This document shows, one piece after another, positions 22,301 through 24,985 of a DNA stretch of 24,985 nt. Location: assembly GCA_000444245.1 (NCBI GenBank), contig ATSW01006957.1, positions 1 to 24,985 of the forward strand, written 5' to 3'. This stretch comes from Botryllus schlosseri. Lineage: Eukaryota > Chordata > Ascidiacea > Stolidobranchia > Styelidae. Below the pieces are notes generated by a model. The model made no database searches, was not told the DNA's origin, and saw only the letters and a list, made by a program, of their open reading frames with translations. Each line of letters opens with the position of its first letter. Positions within the stretch are counted from its first letter, which is position 1. The position numbers and the translations under genes were made by a program.

Positions 22301-22589
22301 TTTCTTTGAAGGTCTTGCCATCTTCACAAAAGCATTCGTATCCACCATCTGTGTTTTCACAAGTACTGTCCTCAGTGCAATTACTGNTCTGCCGAGACAT
22401 TCGTTGATTTCTAAGAGACATTTTTCAATAAAGAAAGTGTACCGGTATTAATTATATGACCATTACCAGTGCAAACAGTTCCATTTCCGGTGTAACCAAC
22501 GGGACATACGCATCGGTAGCTTGAATACGTATTTTCACATTTCGCTTTTTCATCGCAATCATCCAGCTCTTCTTTGCATTCATTTATGT
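546..22589 (-). CDS. Large extracellular EGF / WxxW / Calx-beta repeat protein, internal part (43 exons)
   Basis: One minus-strand gene explains 43 consecutive exons with consistent splice sites and phases. The order is 2 cbEGF-like exons, 4 exons for two WxxW domains, a 33-bp microexon, then 36 exons forming 18 Calx-beta modules, about 2,400 residues in all. Every junction is phase 1 except one phase-0 junction inside the second WxxW domain. Calx-beta domains are calcium-binding beta sandwiches found in Na/Ca exchangers, FRAS1/FREM, ADGRV1 and sponge aggregation factors; EGF and WxxW domains are extracellular. A secreted or cell-surface matrix or adhesion role is therefore inferred. Many N-x-S/T sequons support passage through the secretory pathway. 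No start, signal peptide, membrane segment or stop is visible, so the gene continues past both edges or past exons I could not see. A frameshift in one exon (12582-12760) and an indel near an ambiguous base (22387) could be sequence errors. Confidence 0.9.
1370..2366 (-). CDS. Calx-beta module 17 (type a): exons 2169-2366 and 1370-1537
   Basis: Exon A (198 bp) starts MTVVEFEKDSYAVIEDEGKV, has AVLRSGDLTNETTVHVVTK and ends VVFQPG. Exon B (168 bp) starts GDTKQKVTVSITNDEVYEK, then PETFTMELVEPTN and ends NETRITILDESDG. The N-E-T sequon is at the same place as in modules 2, 4 and 8. The 631-bp internal intron (1538-2168) is AT-rich and shows no other feature. The donor of exon B is 'gtgact'. Confidence 0.9.
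2729..3302 (-). CDS. Calx-beta module 16 (type e): exons 3111-3302 and 2729-2896
   Basis: Exon A (192 bp) starts GTVVCIPEPKYETSEYQNVT, has VVRYGDATTESTVRLLTKPD and ends IVFKPG. Exon B (168 bp) starts GERQLFITFPITKDNLPEDE, then ESFIIYLKDPTND and ends NETVVLITDQP. The P-K-Y and P-D-T-A motifs match modules 1 and 12. A single cysteine in exon A is unusual for this array. The donor of exon B is 'gtgaga'. The following intron (2367-2728) is AT-rich with nothing recognisable. Confidence 0.9.
3571..3807. mobile_element. Near-palindromic MITE (foldback), about 237 bp
   Basis: The left arm (3571-3661) and right arm (3708-3807) are inverted copies of one another over about 90 bases, sharing 'caacttcgttccgcttcg' and 'cagaattgttttgcggcagc', with a loop of roughly 46 bases. 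Arm ends read 'atgtaaacatggaatggcaa' on the left and its near-complement on the right. A possible target duplication 'gatatta' lies at 3560-3566 and 3816-3822 but is not flush with the arms. It sits in the intron between Calx-beta modules 15 and 16. There is no coding capacity; open frames across it only mirror the palindrome. It would fold into a long hairpin if transcribed. Confidence 0.82.
4044..4435 (-). CDS. Calx-beta module 15 (type b): exons 4250-4435 and 4044-4190
   Basis: Exon A (186 bp, two codons shorter than other type b copies) starts VELFVKDFVYVEDNDTVILN, has ITLGRKGDTSETTPVNAI and ends EEMVFEPG. Exon B (147 bp) starts GQDEIMVTLRLPIMADENVE, then SITDPKNNPEIIVTVNIVED and ends DQG. 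The N-I-T sequon next to the G-R-K-G-D motif is shared with modules 5, 9 and 18. Internal and upstream introns are short (59 and 58 bp), tying this module to module 14. The 741-bp intron after it contains a near-palindromic MITE. Confidence 0.9.
4494..5352 (-). CDS. Calx-beta module 14 (type a): exons 5155-5352 and 4494-4661
   Basis: Exon A (198 bp) starts ETIVEFADDSFEVIETEGKV, has PVIRSGDVSGETGVYIVTK and ends VVFEPG before donor 'gtgtgt'. Exon B (168 bp) starts GSTKQNAIILITKDNIKEE, then PEKFTVELKEPKN and ends AEVTITDSAEG. It is clearly type a by length and motifs but older and more diverged than modules 2, 4 and 8. The fixed sequon before the last strand is replaced by D-K-A. The 493-bp internal intron (4662-5154) shows nothing I can name. 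Confidence 0.9.
5858..6325 (-). CDS. Calx-beta-like module 13 (type b, diverged): exons 6134-6325 and 5858-6001
   Basis: Exon A (192 bp) starts KYFIKDVDRVIKDDVALLTM and has VGRKEPTSEKADVPMKLDV, ending ASFEPG. The donor is the non-consensus 'gtttgc'. Exon B (144 bp) starts GDEDSVVVMKVPLKDAEDFE and ends VVMTKDEMNNG. The F-I-K-D-V and G-R-K motifs place it with the type b modules, but it lies directly after a type e module with no type a in between. The second half has lost the usual acidic loop. The following intron (5353-5857) contains a GC-rich patch with a TGCGCATGCGCA palindrome. Confidence 0.82.
6894..7316 (-). CDS. Calx-beta module 12 (type e): exons 7125-7316 and 6894-7058
   Basis: Exon A (192 bp) starts GTVLNMKKPKYVVTEGDEVE, has TRSGDVTSDSQVSVITKPDT and ends VTFKPG. 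Exon B (165 bp) starts GQNETSIIIPIMDDKDPENA, then EEFIVFLENAEND and ends RYNESVIVIMDPP. Exon lengths and the P-K-Y and P-D-T-A motifs group it with module 1. The internal intron is only 66 bp. The exon B donor is 'gtaact'. Two sequons (N-E-T, N-E-S) are present. The next intron, 6326-6893, is AT-rich and empty of recognisable features. Confidence 0.9.
7908..8505 (-). CDS. Calx-beta module 11 (type d): exons 8308-8505 and 7908-8084
   Basis: Exon A (198 bp) starts ETIVELEEDEYTVAETEGNV, has RTGDLSKTSSVTLVTEAND and ends VVFQPG. Exon B (177 bp) starts GEEVKMVDITIITDNLDEDD and ends AVVTITDIDDPDFDG. It closes the second tetrad and has the intact frame that module 7 lacks. The acidic D-N-L-D-E-D-D-E-T-F loop and terminal D-I-D-D are typical of calcium-binding Calx-beta. 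The intron that follows (7317-7907) shows no named feature; it marks the end of the amplified block. Confidence 0.92.
8562..9479 (-). CDS. Calx-beta-like module 10 (type c): exons 9297-9479 and 8562-8714
   Basis: Exon A (183 bp) starts VINVKDGMYEIMDEDVKLEF, has TVIRDGEGLIQEDIPVILN and ends VQFVEG. Exon B (153 bp) starts DDNEEDVMLLVPLDEFNTSE, and its last residues are NDTG. It matches module 6 in exon lengths and sequence. The N-T-S sequon in 'EFNTSEP' is shared. The 582-bp internal intron (8715-9296) is AT-rich with no feature I can name. As in module 6, the calcium-site acids of the second half are missing. Confidence 0.86.
9540..10437 (-). CDS. Calx-beta module 9 (type b): exons 10246-10437 and 9540-9686
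   Basis: Exon A (192 bp) starts ASEVFIKDVAYTTDDDVV, has NITTGRKGDITEDLPVKL and ends ELLFEEG before a normal GT donor ('gtacct'). Exon B (147 bp) starts GQEEIPSTIDLPIKADE and ends EDPAPDRG. It is the close copy of module 5. Together with the identical exon lengths this fixes the exon ends of module 5, where the donors are GC. The 559-bp internal intron (9687-10245) shows nothing further. Confidence 0.9.
10494..11355 (-). CDS. Calx-beta module 8 (type a): exons 11158-11355 and 10494-10661
   Basis: Exon A (198 bp) starts GTVVEFEKELYAVLEEDEE, has LRSGNLSEETKIYVVTKPGS and ends VEFKPG. Exon B (168 bp) starts DETKQAVTVPIVNDDTNEE and ends KINETTVKILDKPDG. It opens the second a-b-c-d tetrad. The upstream intron (11356-12581) is the paralogue of 16147-16513 but carries an inserted TIR element. 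The 496-bp internal intron (10662-11157) is AT-rich and shows nothing else. The conserved N-E-T sequon is present. Confidence 0.91.
11419..12293. mobile_element. Non-autonomous TIR DNA transposon, about 875 bp
   Basis: The ends are inverted repeats starting AGTGAATTCGGCACTTGG on the left and AGTGAACCCGGCACTTGG on the reverse of the right. They continue through GTGAATTCGGCCCTTGG, and weaker similarity extends to about 75 bases ('tgcatta', 'aatatgaa'). Within each end the 'GTGAATTCGGC' unit is repeated. No clear target duplication is seen. The superfamily is unknown to me. Inside are a GC-rich segment (about 11560-11700) and a G-rich minisatellite (11849-12130). It lies in the intron between modules 7 and 8; the paralogous intron at 16147-16513 lacks it, giving a natural empty site. 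Confidence 0.8.
11849..12130. repeat. Degenerate G-rich minisatellite
   Basis: Irregular repeats of the type 'gggatattagggttgg', 'ggtgggttagggtcaaagtt' and 'ggtatcccaagattagggtt' fill this stretch, with two undetermined bases near 11975. Several G-runs lie close together on the plus strand, so G-quadruplex formation is possible. It is internal to the TIR element at 11419-12293. Confidence 0.8.
12582..13202 (-). CDS. Calx-beta module 7 (type d) with frameshifted second exon: exons 13005-13202 and 12582-12760
   Basis: Exon A (198 bp) starts DTIIELEEEEYVVAESDG and ends VVFKPG. Exon B starts GENEKTVNVSIVDDDIDEDD and runs through FIVMLKNPSNKDISSIKL, then leaves the frame seen in modules 3 and 11. 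It is 179 bp rather than 177: near 12645-12655 'ctcagggtgaaa' stands where the paralogue has 'ctgggtgat'. The rest would read in another frame. The next exon happens to stay open in that frame, and a stop would follow seven codons into exon B of module 8. Either the sequence has an error or this allele truncates the protein. Confidence 0.86.
13268..14424 (-). CDS. Calx-beta-like module 6 (type c, most diverged): exons 14242-14424 and 13268-13420
   Basis: Exon A (183 bp) starts VIKVQDGTYQSIDKDVKLEF, has TVVREGEDLLNEDIPVILN and ends VQFVEG. Exon B (153 bp) starts DDDEEDVMLLVPVEEFNTSE and ends DLPTTENDTG. It keeps the exon pair layout and phases but has lost the usual calcium-site residues of the second half, so calcium binding is doubtful. 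Module 10 is its close copy. The 821-bp internal intron (13421-14241) holds the tRNA-like relic near 13660. The short 55- and 65-bp introns on either side tie it tightly to modules 5 and 7. Confidence 0.84.
13618..13697 (-). repeat. tRNA-derived SINE-like relic or tRNA pseudogene
   Basis: On the minus strand, 13688 to about 13629 reads GTGGTAGAGCGTCGGGATCC, a good match to a tRNA D-arm and polymerase III A box. It is followed some 30 bases later by GGGGGCACGACGCC, which resembles a B box (GGTTCGANTCC) with two changes. Flanking 'atatctttg' and 'caaagatat' form an inverted pair. The 5' part of a normal tRNA ('TAGCTCA'-like) is missing and the B box is altered, so a functional tRNA is unlikely. 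It lies inside the internal intron of Calx-beta module 6. Confidence 0.45.
14480..15431 (-). CDS. Calx-beta module 5 (type b, diverged): exons 15240-15431 and 14480-14626
   Basis: Exon A (192 bp) starts ESEVFIEDVAYTIGDDVV, has NITAGRKGDITEALPVKV and ends QELLLEEG. Exon B (147 bp) starts GQEEIPSTVNLHINDGE, then SISLKDPKNDPEITVTVYL and ends DPAPDRG. The fold is judged Calx-beta-like from position, phase and the R-K-G-D motif; the acidic D-D-D loop is missing. Exon A ends at a GC donor ('gcatgt'), so this exon is flanked by two GC-AG introns. Its counterpart in module 9 uses GT. A conserved N-I-T sequon is present. The 613-bp internal intron shows no other feature. Confidence 0.86.
15495..16146 (-). 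CDS. Calx-beta module 4 (type a): exons 15949-16146 and 15495-15662
   Basis: Exon A (198 bp) starts ETVVEFVKELYAVLEEDEE and ends VEFKPG; I count five residue differences from module 8 over 66 positions. Exon B (168 bp) starts GETTQTVTIPIVNDDNVEE and ends TLNETTVKILDQPEG. Exon B ends at a GC donor ('gcaggg') instead of GT: phase 1 and paralogue alignment both require the cut there, and no in-frame GT lies before a stop. This module opens the first full a-b-c-d tetrad. Its 286-bp internal intron shows nothing beyond homology to the module 2 intron. Confidence 0.9.
16514..17102 (-). CDS. Calx-beta module 3 (type d): exons 16905-17102 and 16514-16690
   Basis: Exon A (198 bp) starts DTVIQLEEDKYTVAESDG, has PVLRTGDLSQTSSVTLVTK and ends VVFKPG. 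Exon B (177 bp) starts GENVKSVDVSIIDDDTDEDD and ends AIVTITDEDDPETNG. The D-D-D-T-D-E-D-D-E-T-F loop and terminal D-E-D-D make this a strongly acidic, classic calcium-site type of Calx-beta. It is the paralogue of modules 7 and 11. The intron that follows (16147-16513) aligns with the one after module 7, including 'gaccaatgaccattgctgtt'. Confidence 0.91.
17183..17799 (-). CDS. Calx-beta module 2 (type a): exons 17602-17799 and 17183-17350
   Basis: Exon A (198 bp) starts GTVVEFEKEVYTVLEEDEE, has LRSGILSEETKIYVVTKPGS and closes VEFKPG. Exon B (168 bp) starts GETTQTVTIPIVNDEIDEE and closes KINETTVKILDEPEG. It is almost identical to modules 4 and 8. Its internal intron (17351-17600) also aligns with the matching intron of module 4, for example around 'cgattttgatacatt', so the copies are recent. 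The sequon N-E-T lies before the last strand. The following 80-bp intron leads straight to a type d module, unlike other type a modules, which are followed by type b. Confidence 0.92.
17856..19431. mobile_element. hAT-superfamily element with perfect 8-bp target duplication, non-autonomous
   Basis: The left end reads CAGGGGTCACCAACACGCGG and the right end is its complement type, '...ttggcgacccctg'. GCGGCCCGC-rich subterminal sequence is found at both ends. The bases just outside are 'ctgtagta' on both sides (17848-17855 and 19432-19439), an exact 8-bp duplication as hAT transposases make. The insertion is interrupted by a second element (18274-19121), leaving about 730 bases of its own. I find no transposase frame. 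It sits in the intron between Calx-beta modules 1 and 2. The perfect duplication suggests a fairly young insertion. Confidence 0.88.
18274..19121. mobile_element. Second hAT-like element nested in the first
   Basis: The left end CAGGGGTGGCCAATCTGCGG and the right end '...ggttggtcacccctg' are inverted over about 15 bases, and 'tgcggccg' motifs occur near both ends. It lies wholly inside the element at 17856-19431, so it inserted later. Flanking 8-mers ('ctttaatc' and 'ttatagtt') do not match, so either the duplication decayed or the two ends come from different insertions. No coding capacity is seen in its 848 bases. Confidence 0.7.
19470..20135. mobile_element. Probable third hAT-type element or fragment
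   Basis: The right end (about 20070-20135) carries 'gcgggccacatttggcccgc' followed by 'ggaccgcactttgccttgg', the usual look of a hAT terminus (reverse CAGACCAAGGCAAAGTGCGG). A candidate left end near 19470 reads CAGCATATAGCAAAAGTGGG and only partly matches. I see no convincing target duplication. A short 9-bp tandem repeat lies inside at 19567-19593. The right end is firm; the left boundary is a guess. Confidence 0.5.
19567..19593. repeat. Three tandem copies of TACTACAAG
   Basis: The 9-base unit 'tactacaag' occurs three times without a mismatch. It is probably slippage within the surrounding repeat DNA. Confidence 0.85.
20286..20706 (-). CDS. Calx-beta module 1 (type e): exons 20515-20706 and 20286-20450
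   Basis: Exon A (192 bp) starts GTTLEIKDPKYTTTEG and has VRLGDTSPTSTVRLLT, then DTATKQDF and TFEP. Exon B (165 bp) starts DVSEMTVPIAITNDEEDE, then EQFILYLDD and SVVLIND. These are the two halves of a Calx-beta sandwich: A with Y-x-x-x-E-G and R-x-G-D, B with the acidic N-D-E-E-D-E loop. The A donor is the weak 'gttggt' but keeps phase 1. The internal intron is 64 bp. A sequon N-Q-S precedes the last strand. It resembles modules 12 and 16 (P-K-Y and P-D-T-A motifs). The next intron downstream is 2.5 kb and filled with hAT elements. Confidence 0.87.
21007..21039 (-). CDS. Microexon: 11-codon linker
   Basis: This 33-bp exon is phase 1-1 and encodes about AMPDGQSSEPKG across its junctions. It is bounded by acceptor 'ttttttatag' and donor 'gtgtgtg'. 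It joins WxxW domain 2 to the first Calx-beta module in frame. The residues are small and polar, as expected of a linker. Skipping it would keep the frame, so alternative inclusion is possible. The evidence is the matching phases and splice sites; such a short exon could still be spurious. Confidence 0.65.
21104..21461 (-). CDS. Two exons (21316-21461, 21104-21251): WxxW domain 2
   Basis: Exon 21461-21316 (146 bp) encodes GVCQESSIWTEWFNIDKF, then ERGDNELL and a 'KLC' segment, ending at Met-Gln. Exon 21251-21104 (148 bp) resumes VRSAVSKEY and ends DCLDYEVRYCCSEEG. This is a second W-x-x-W domain arranged in tandem with the first. Its internal intron (21252-21315) is phase 0, the only non-phase-1 junction in the gene. 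It falls about ten residues further on than the intron of WxxW domain 1, so the two introns are not positionally equivalent. The donor of the last exon is 'gtatct'. Confidence 0.88.
21528..21889 (-). CDS. Two exons (21770-21889, 21528-21704): WxxW domain 1
   Basis: Exon 21889-21770 (120 bp) encodes GECSSESLWTEWFNLGNPSR and continues DGDFE. Exon 21704-21528 (177 bp) continues KSCRNPSAIRARTA and ends CEDYEMQLCCLK. The W-T-E-W-F motif, the following G/D-rich 'D-G-D-F-E', the conserved R-A and the C-x(n)-Y-x-V/M-x-x-x-C-C end match the mucin-2/CILP WxxW family. That domain is cysteine-rich, extracellular and found in secreted mucins and cartilage intermediate layer protein; its biochemical role is poorly defined. 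Introns are phase 1. The exon boundary falls just before the 'K-S/L-C' segment. The upstream intron (21890-22285) is AT-rich and shows nothing else. Confidence 0.88.
22286..22410 (-). CDS. Exon: EGF-like domain 2, with probable 1-base assembly gap
   Basis: This exon encodes EINECLGR, then an ambiguous base, then SNCTEDSTCENTDGGYECFC, followed by a short tail and a final Cys before the donor 'gtatgc'. The layout is again cbEGF-like. The two halves are out of frame by one base exactly around the N at 22387. With one base added the exon would be 126 bp, phase 1-1 like its neighbour. I therefore read the shift as a sequencing or assembly error rather than a real lesion. The exon ends in the codon split joining it to the first WxxW exon at 21889. 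Confidence 0.82.
22467..22589 (-). CDS. Exon: calcium-binding EGF-like domain 1
   Basis: The exon is 123 bp, phase 1 to phase 1. It begins DINEC and contains six cysteines with the pattern C-x(6)-C-x(5)-C...C-x-C-x(8)-C, ending NGTVC. The D-I-N-E-C start plus the later Y-x-C-x-C-P-x-G-Y/F-x-G core is the standard calcium-binding EGF signature. The acceptor is a pyrimidine-rich tract ending 'ttctcag'; the donor is 'gtaatg'. It is the most upstream exon I can support. The adjoining intron toward the next exon is only 56 bp. An EGF domain fits a secreted or surface protein, and more EGF exons may lie upstream of the window. Confidence 0.9.
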
Positions 22590-22879
22590 CTGAGAATGTA
22601 CAATAAAGTGGTAATTCGCATTAAGATCAAAATATCAAAATTAGTAGTAGTAGTAGTAGTAGTGGGCCGACTAGAGATGAGCCCCAAAGGCGACATTTAC
22701 ATCTCAAAACTTTTTCAACGTAGGCAATTGAAGTTTCAGGCAGATTTGGGTAACCTAAGTCGAATTTTTAATAAGTGAACTACGCAACTTCGCATTATTT
22801 GCAACAATTTATACTGCTTTGACACAAAACATCTGTCATCTTCGAATTGGCCAATCTTAGGAATCAGTACTTATACTTA
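22590..22879. other. Intron or 5' flank upstream of first recognised EGF exon
   Basis: The sequence is AT-rich with a TAG trinucleotide run at 22642-22663. I see no cysteine-rich open frame with splice sites, so no further EGF exon can be supported here. Since the EGF exon begins in phase 1 with a good acceptor, an upstream exon must exist, most likely beyond the transposons to the right. Confidence 0.55.
22642..22663. repeat. (TAG)n microsatellite
   Basis: About seven perfect TAG units. Confidence 0.9.
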
Positions 22880-23910
22880 GCGGTGGTCAGTAACAAAGTA
22901 CTTCTACTTTTGGAAATACCTAAACTAGTTCTTGTCTATTAGCACTAGCTACTCAACTGGATATAATTTTAAACTACTTTAATGTCACAGGATTCGTTTT
23001 AATCAAGTAAAACTAGCCTCTAAAACAGTGGTTTTTAATCGCCGGTCCACCAAATATATAAGAATTTAACGTCGCAATTACCAAATGCAAAAAGTTGGAT
23101 GCTTGGCCATGAAATTTTAGATTAATTTAGAAGTTTGAATGATATTTTCTGCATGGTGTCGTAATAAAGAGTTCACTGTCTACCTTGAGCGTACATCACA
23201 ATGAAACGAAACTGTTAGCTATTCGTTTCCAGCAAGTTATATGTGAAAGTTGCGGAGACTTTGAAACGATCTTTCCGACAGTGCAATTAAGTGAACCTTT
23301 GCAGTATAAGAGAGGCTTAGCAAAAAGCAAACCGCATTTCTTTTAAACAATACAAAATAATCACAATCAAGTTAGTGCTGGTCTTTAACAGAACTAATAG
23401 CTTCATCTTGCAAAATGTCAATAGAACCCCATACAAATAGCTTATATAAAAAAGACAGCAATAAATAAAATTTCAAATATTATATTGAGTTGCATTGTAA
23501 TTAGATTTAGGGTTATTTTGATTTTTAAAGGTTAACCGGCCCGCAACATTTGTTTTGAAGTTTTACCGGTTAGCGAGGTCGAAAAGGTTGAGAGCCACTG
23601 CTCTAGAATACTTAATTTTTTAATTACTAGGAAATCATCTATTGTACTTGGGTAGAAAGTTACTACTTGTACTTTGATTTGAGTGCCAACGATGATTACT
23701 TTACCCCCATTCAGTTATTCTATCGCTATAGTTATATCAATAGCAGAGGGGTTCAAAGTAGTCACGAATGCTACTCAAGTAGAAGTAGACGTAGCGACGC
23801 AAAAATCCACTCAAGTATGAGTTGAAGTAGTCTTTTTAAAGCAGCCTAAAACTACTTGAAGTAGAAGCAGAATTGATCGACTTTGAATCTACTCAAGTAA
23901 GTTAGTACTA
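22880..23910. mobile_element. 'AGTACTT' terminal-repeat element, interrupted
   Basis: The left side reads 'cggtggtcagtaacaaagta' then 'cttctacttttgg'. The right side (23760-23910) is rich in 'actcaagtagaagtag' and ends '...ctactcaagtaagttagtac', which is the inverted form. Elements with degenerate, subterminally repeated ACTTCTACTT ends are common non-autonomous hAT-like families in aquatic animals. The exact borders and target duplication are not resolved. A separate hAT MITE (23026-23600) is inserted in it. Confidence 0.5.
23026..23600. mobile_element. Charlie-like hAT MITE, 575 bp
   Basis: The left end CAGTGGTTTTTAATCGCCGG and the right end '...aggttgagagccactg' form hAT-type inverted termini, with 'ccggtccacc' and 'ccggcccgc' near them. 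Flanking 8-mers are 'ctctaaaa' (23018-23025) and 'ctctagaa' (23601-23608), a target duplication with one mismatch. It has no coding capacity and lies within another repeat, so it is the younger of the two. Confidence 0.85.
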
Positions 23911-24350
23911 TTGAAAACGATCATAATTCGTTCGCATAGACTGTAAAAAGCTGCAAATAGAACTATGTGAAAGGTGCCATGCTTGATTCATATTGATGCA
24001 TGCCAAGAGGTATAAATTTTCGACAGCATAAGCATTCGTCCGCATCATGGGATAAAAATGATAGCACTGATATGAGAATGCGATAATAATCCTCTGTTTA
24101 CTCGAACACCCTGATTTAGAAAATATCATGGTATGGTGCCCTCCCACATATTATAAGGCCCGTAGTTTTGGTCGAAGAGCAACACGGAGAAATGATGTCG
24201 GATACGGTGCACGATTAGTAAACAGTAATTAAAAATATGGCTGATCATAAAAATGTCATATAGTGTAGCTATATTTTCGGAAATTAGAGGCATTACTAGT
24301 CTTGCTTTTATACTTCAACATTATTGTTCTCCAGACAAAAGAATGGAAAC
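23911..24350. other. Unassigned AT-rich spacer
   Basis: I find no exon, RNA gene or repeat with clear ends. Small open frames here show no recognisable motif and no codon signal. Confidence 0.5.
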
Positions 24351-24351
24351 T

Positions 24352-24985
24352 ACCGTAATTTTCCATGTATAATGCGCAAAATTTTACCGATTTTTCGCCC
24401 TAAAATAGGGGGGTGCGTATTATACATGGGTACAGCAAGCCTTGAAAAAAAATCCCTCGGTCAAAAACTTGAAATCACGCCTTTCTTCATGTTTGTTTAA
24501 ATCGCGGATCACCTCTAGCCATTGAGCCCCGTAATTCGTATTGTCGAGTGTAACGCGCTGCCAAATAGAGAGTCATGTTGCCAATTAACGAAAATCGTGT
24601 TTCTAATTAACGAGTGTCGTCTGCAAAGCACGCGATCTCTTGCTGAGTTGATTTGCCGTTTGTACGCGAGCGAAATTAGGTCACTGATTGCTACCAGCGT
24701 GCGCGGCAATCCTTGTTGATTCATCGCGTCCTTGTTGATGCATCGCGTCAACGAAAGGGGGTAACAATCTCATACACAAGAGGCCATCTATGCAAGATAT
24801 AATCGCTTGGGTAATCAGTCGCATCTCCAACAGGACTGGTGCGCCCGACGTAACCGTTGGCCTAAGCAATCGCATCTGTAATTGTAATAGGCCACGTGCG
24901 CAAGATGTCGTGTGTCGCTAGCCTGAGCTATCGCGTCGCGTCGCCGACCTCAAAGGCTTTGGCTACTATCTACTCTCATTTAGAG
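24352..24985. mobile_element. Left part of a TA-flanked DNA transposon running off the edge
   Basis: The terminus starts 'accgtaattttccatgtata' directly after 'cta'. It forms an imperfect palindrome with 'gtgcgtattatacatggg' about 50 bases later (24363-24430). This 'TGCGTATTATACATGG' type of end is a familiar terminal motif of widespread animal DNA transposons; a TA target site would suit the Tc1/mariner/pogo group. From 24480 onward base composition rises sharply in GC with repeated 'atcgc' and 'catcgcgtc' motifs, as in the 5' region of a foreign element. The right end is outside the window, and no transposase motif is visible in this part. Confidence 0.6.

Noticed and set aside
24515-24875. 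Small open frames in the right-edge GC-rich segment
   Set aside because: They overlap on both strands, have no motif and follow the raised GC content; nothing supports translation.
1-24985. Bacterial Calx-beta adhesin operon
   Set aside because: Half-domain exons with spliceosomal borders, hAT transposons and AT-rich introns show an animal genome.

Overview
This is eukaryotic, animal-type genomic DNA. It is AT-rich, with short exons bounded by GT/AG (a few GC/AG) splice sites and many small non-autonomous DNA transposons in the introns. Nearly all recognisable coding sequence belongs to one large minus-strand gene. It has 43 consecutive exons between about 22589 and 546 and encodes roughly 2,400 residues inside the window. 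No start codon, signal peptide, transmembrane segment or stop codon is visible, so both ends of the gene lie outside. The domain mix (calcium-binding EGF, mucin/CILP-type WxxW, long Calx-beta array) and intron sizes of about 55 to 800 bp fit a marine invertebrate deuterostome. A tunicate is plausible, but this is inference only.

In transcript order (high to low coordinates) the protein reads: two EGF-like domains (22589-22286), two WxxW domains (21889-21104), an 11-residue linker microexon (21039-21007), then 18 Calx-beta modules (20706-546). Each module is encoded by two exons: exon A ends in a 'F(K/E/Q)PG' or 'EEG/VEG' motif at the intron, and exon B carries the second half. Almost every intron is phase 1, so modules can be added or lost without breaking the frame. 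The modules fall into five types recognisable by exon length and sequence: a (198+168 bp), b (about 192+147), c (183+153), d (198+177) and e (192+165/168). Their order is e, a-d, a-b-c-d, a-b-c-d, e, b, a-b, e, a-b. The a-b-c-d tetrad is tandemly duplicated, and the a-d pair looks like a third copy that lost b and c by recombination inside introns.

The introns hold most of the other structure: a near-palindromic MITE (3571-3807); a TIR element with a G-rich minisatellite core (11419-12293); a tRNA-like relic (about 13629-13690); and a hAT element with a perfect 8-bp target duplication (17856-19431) that contains a second hAT-like element (18274-19121), followed by a further hAT-type terminus near 20135. 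Upstream of the first recognised exon lies another nested pair: a Charlie-like hAT MITE (23026-23600) inside an 'AGTACTT' repeat. The terminus of a TA-flanked DNA transposon (from about 24352) runs off the right edge. I saw no retroviral or other capsid-bearing element.

Points of special interest are the modular higher-order duplication, the hybrid intron recording loss of two modules, two GC-AG introns flanking one exon, a +2 frameshift in one Calx-beta exon, and the combination of EGF, WxxW and long Calx-beta array, which I do not recognise as a described protein.
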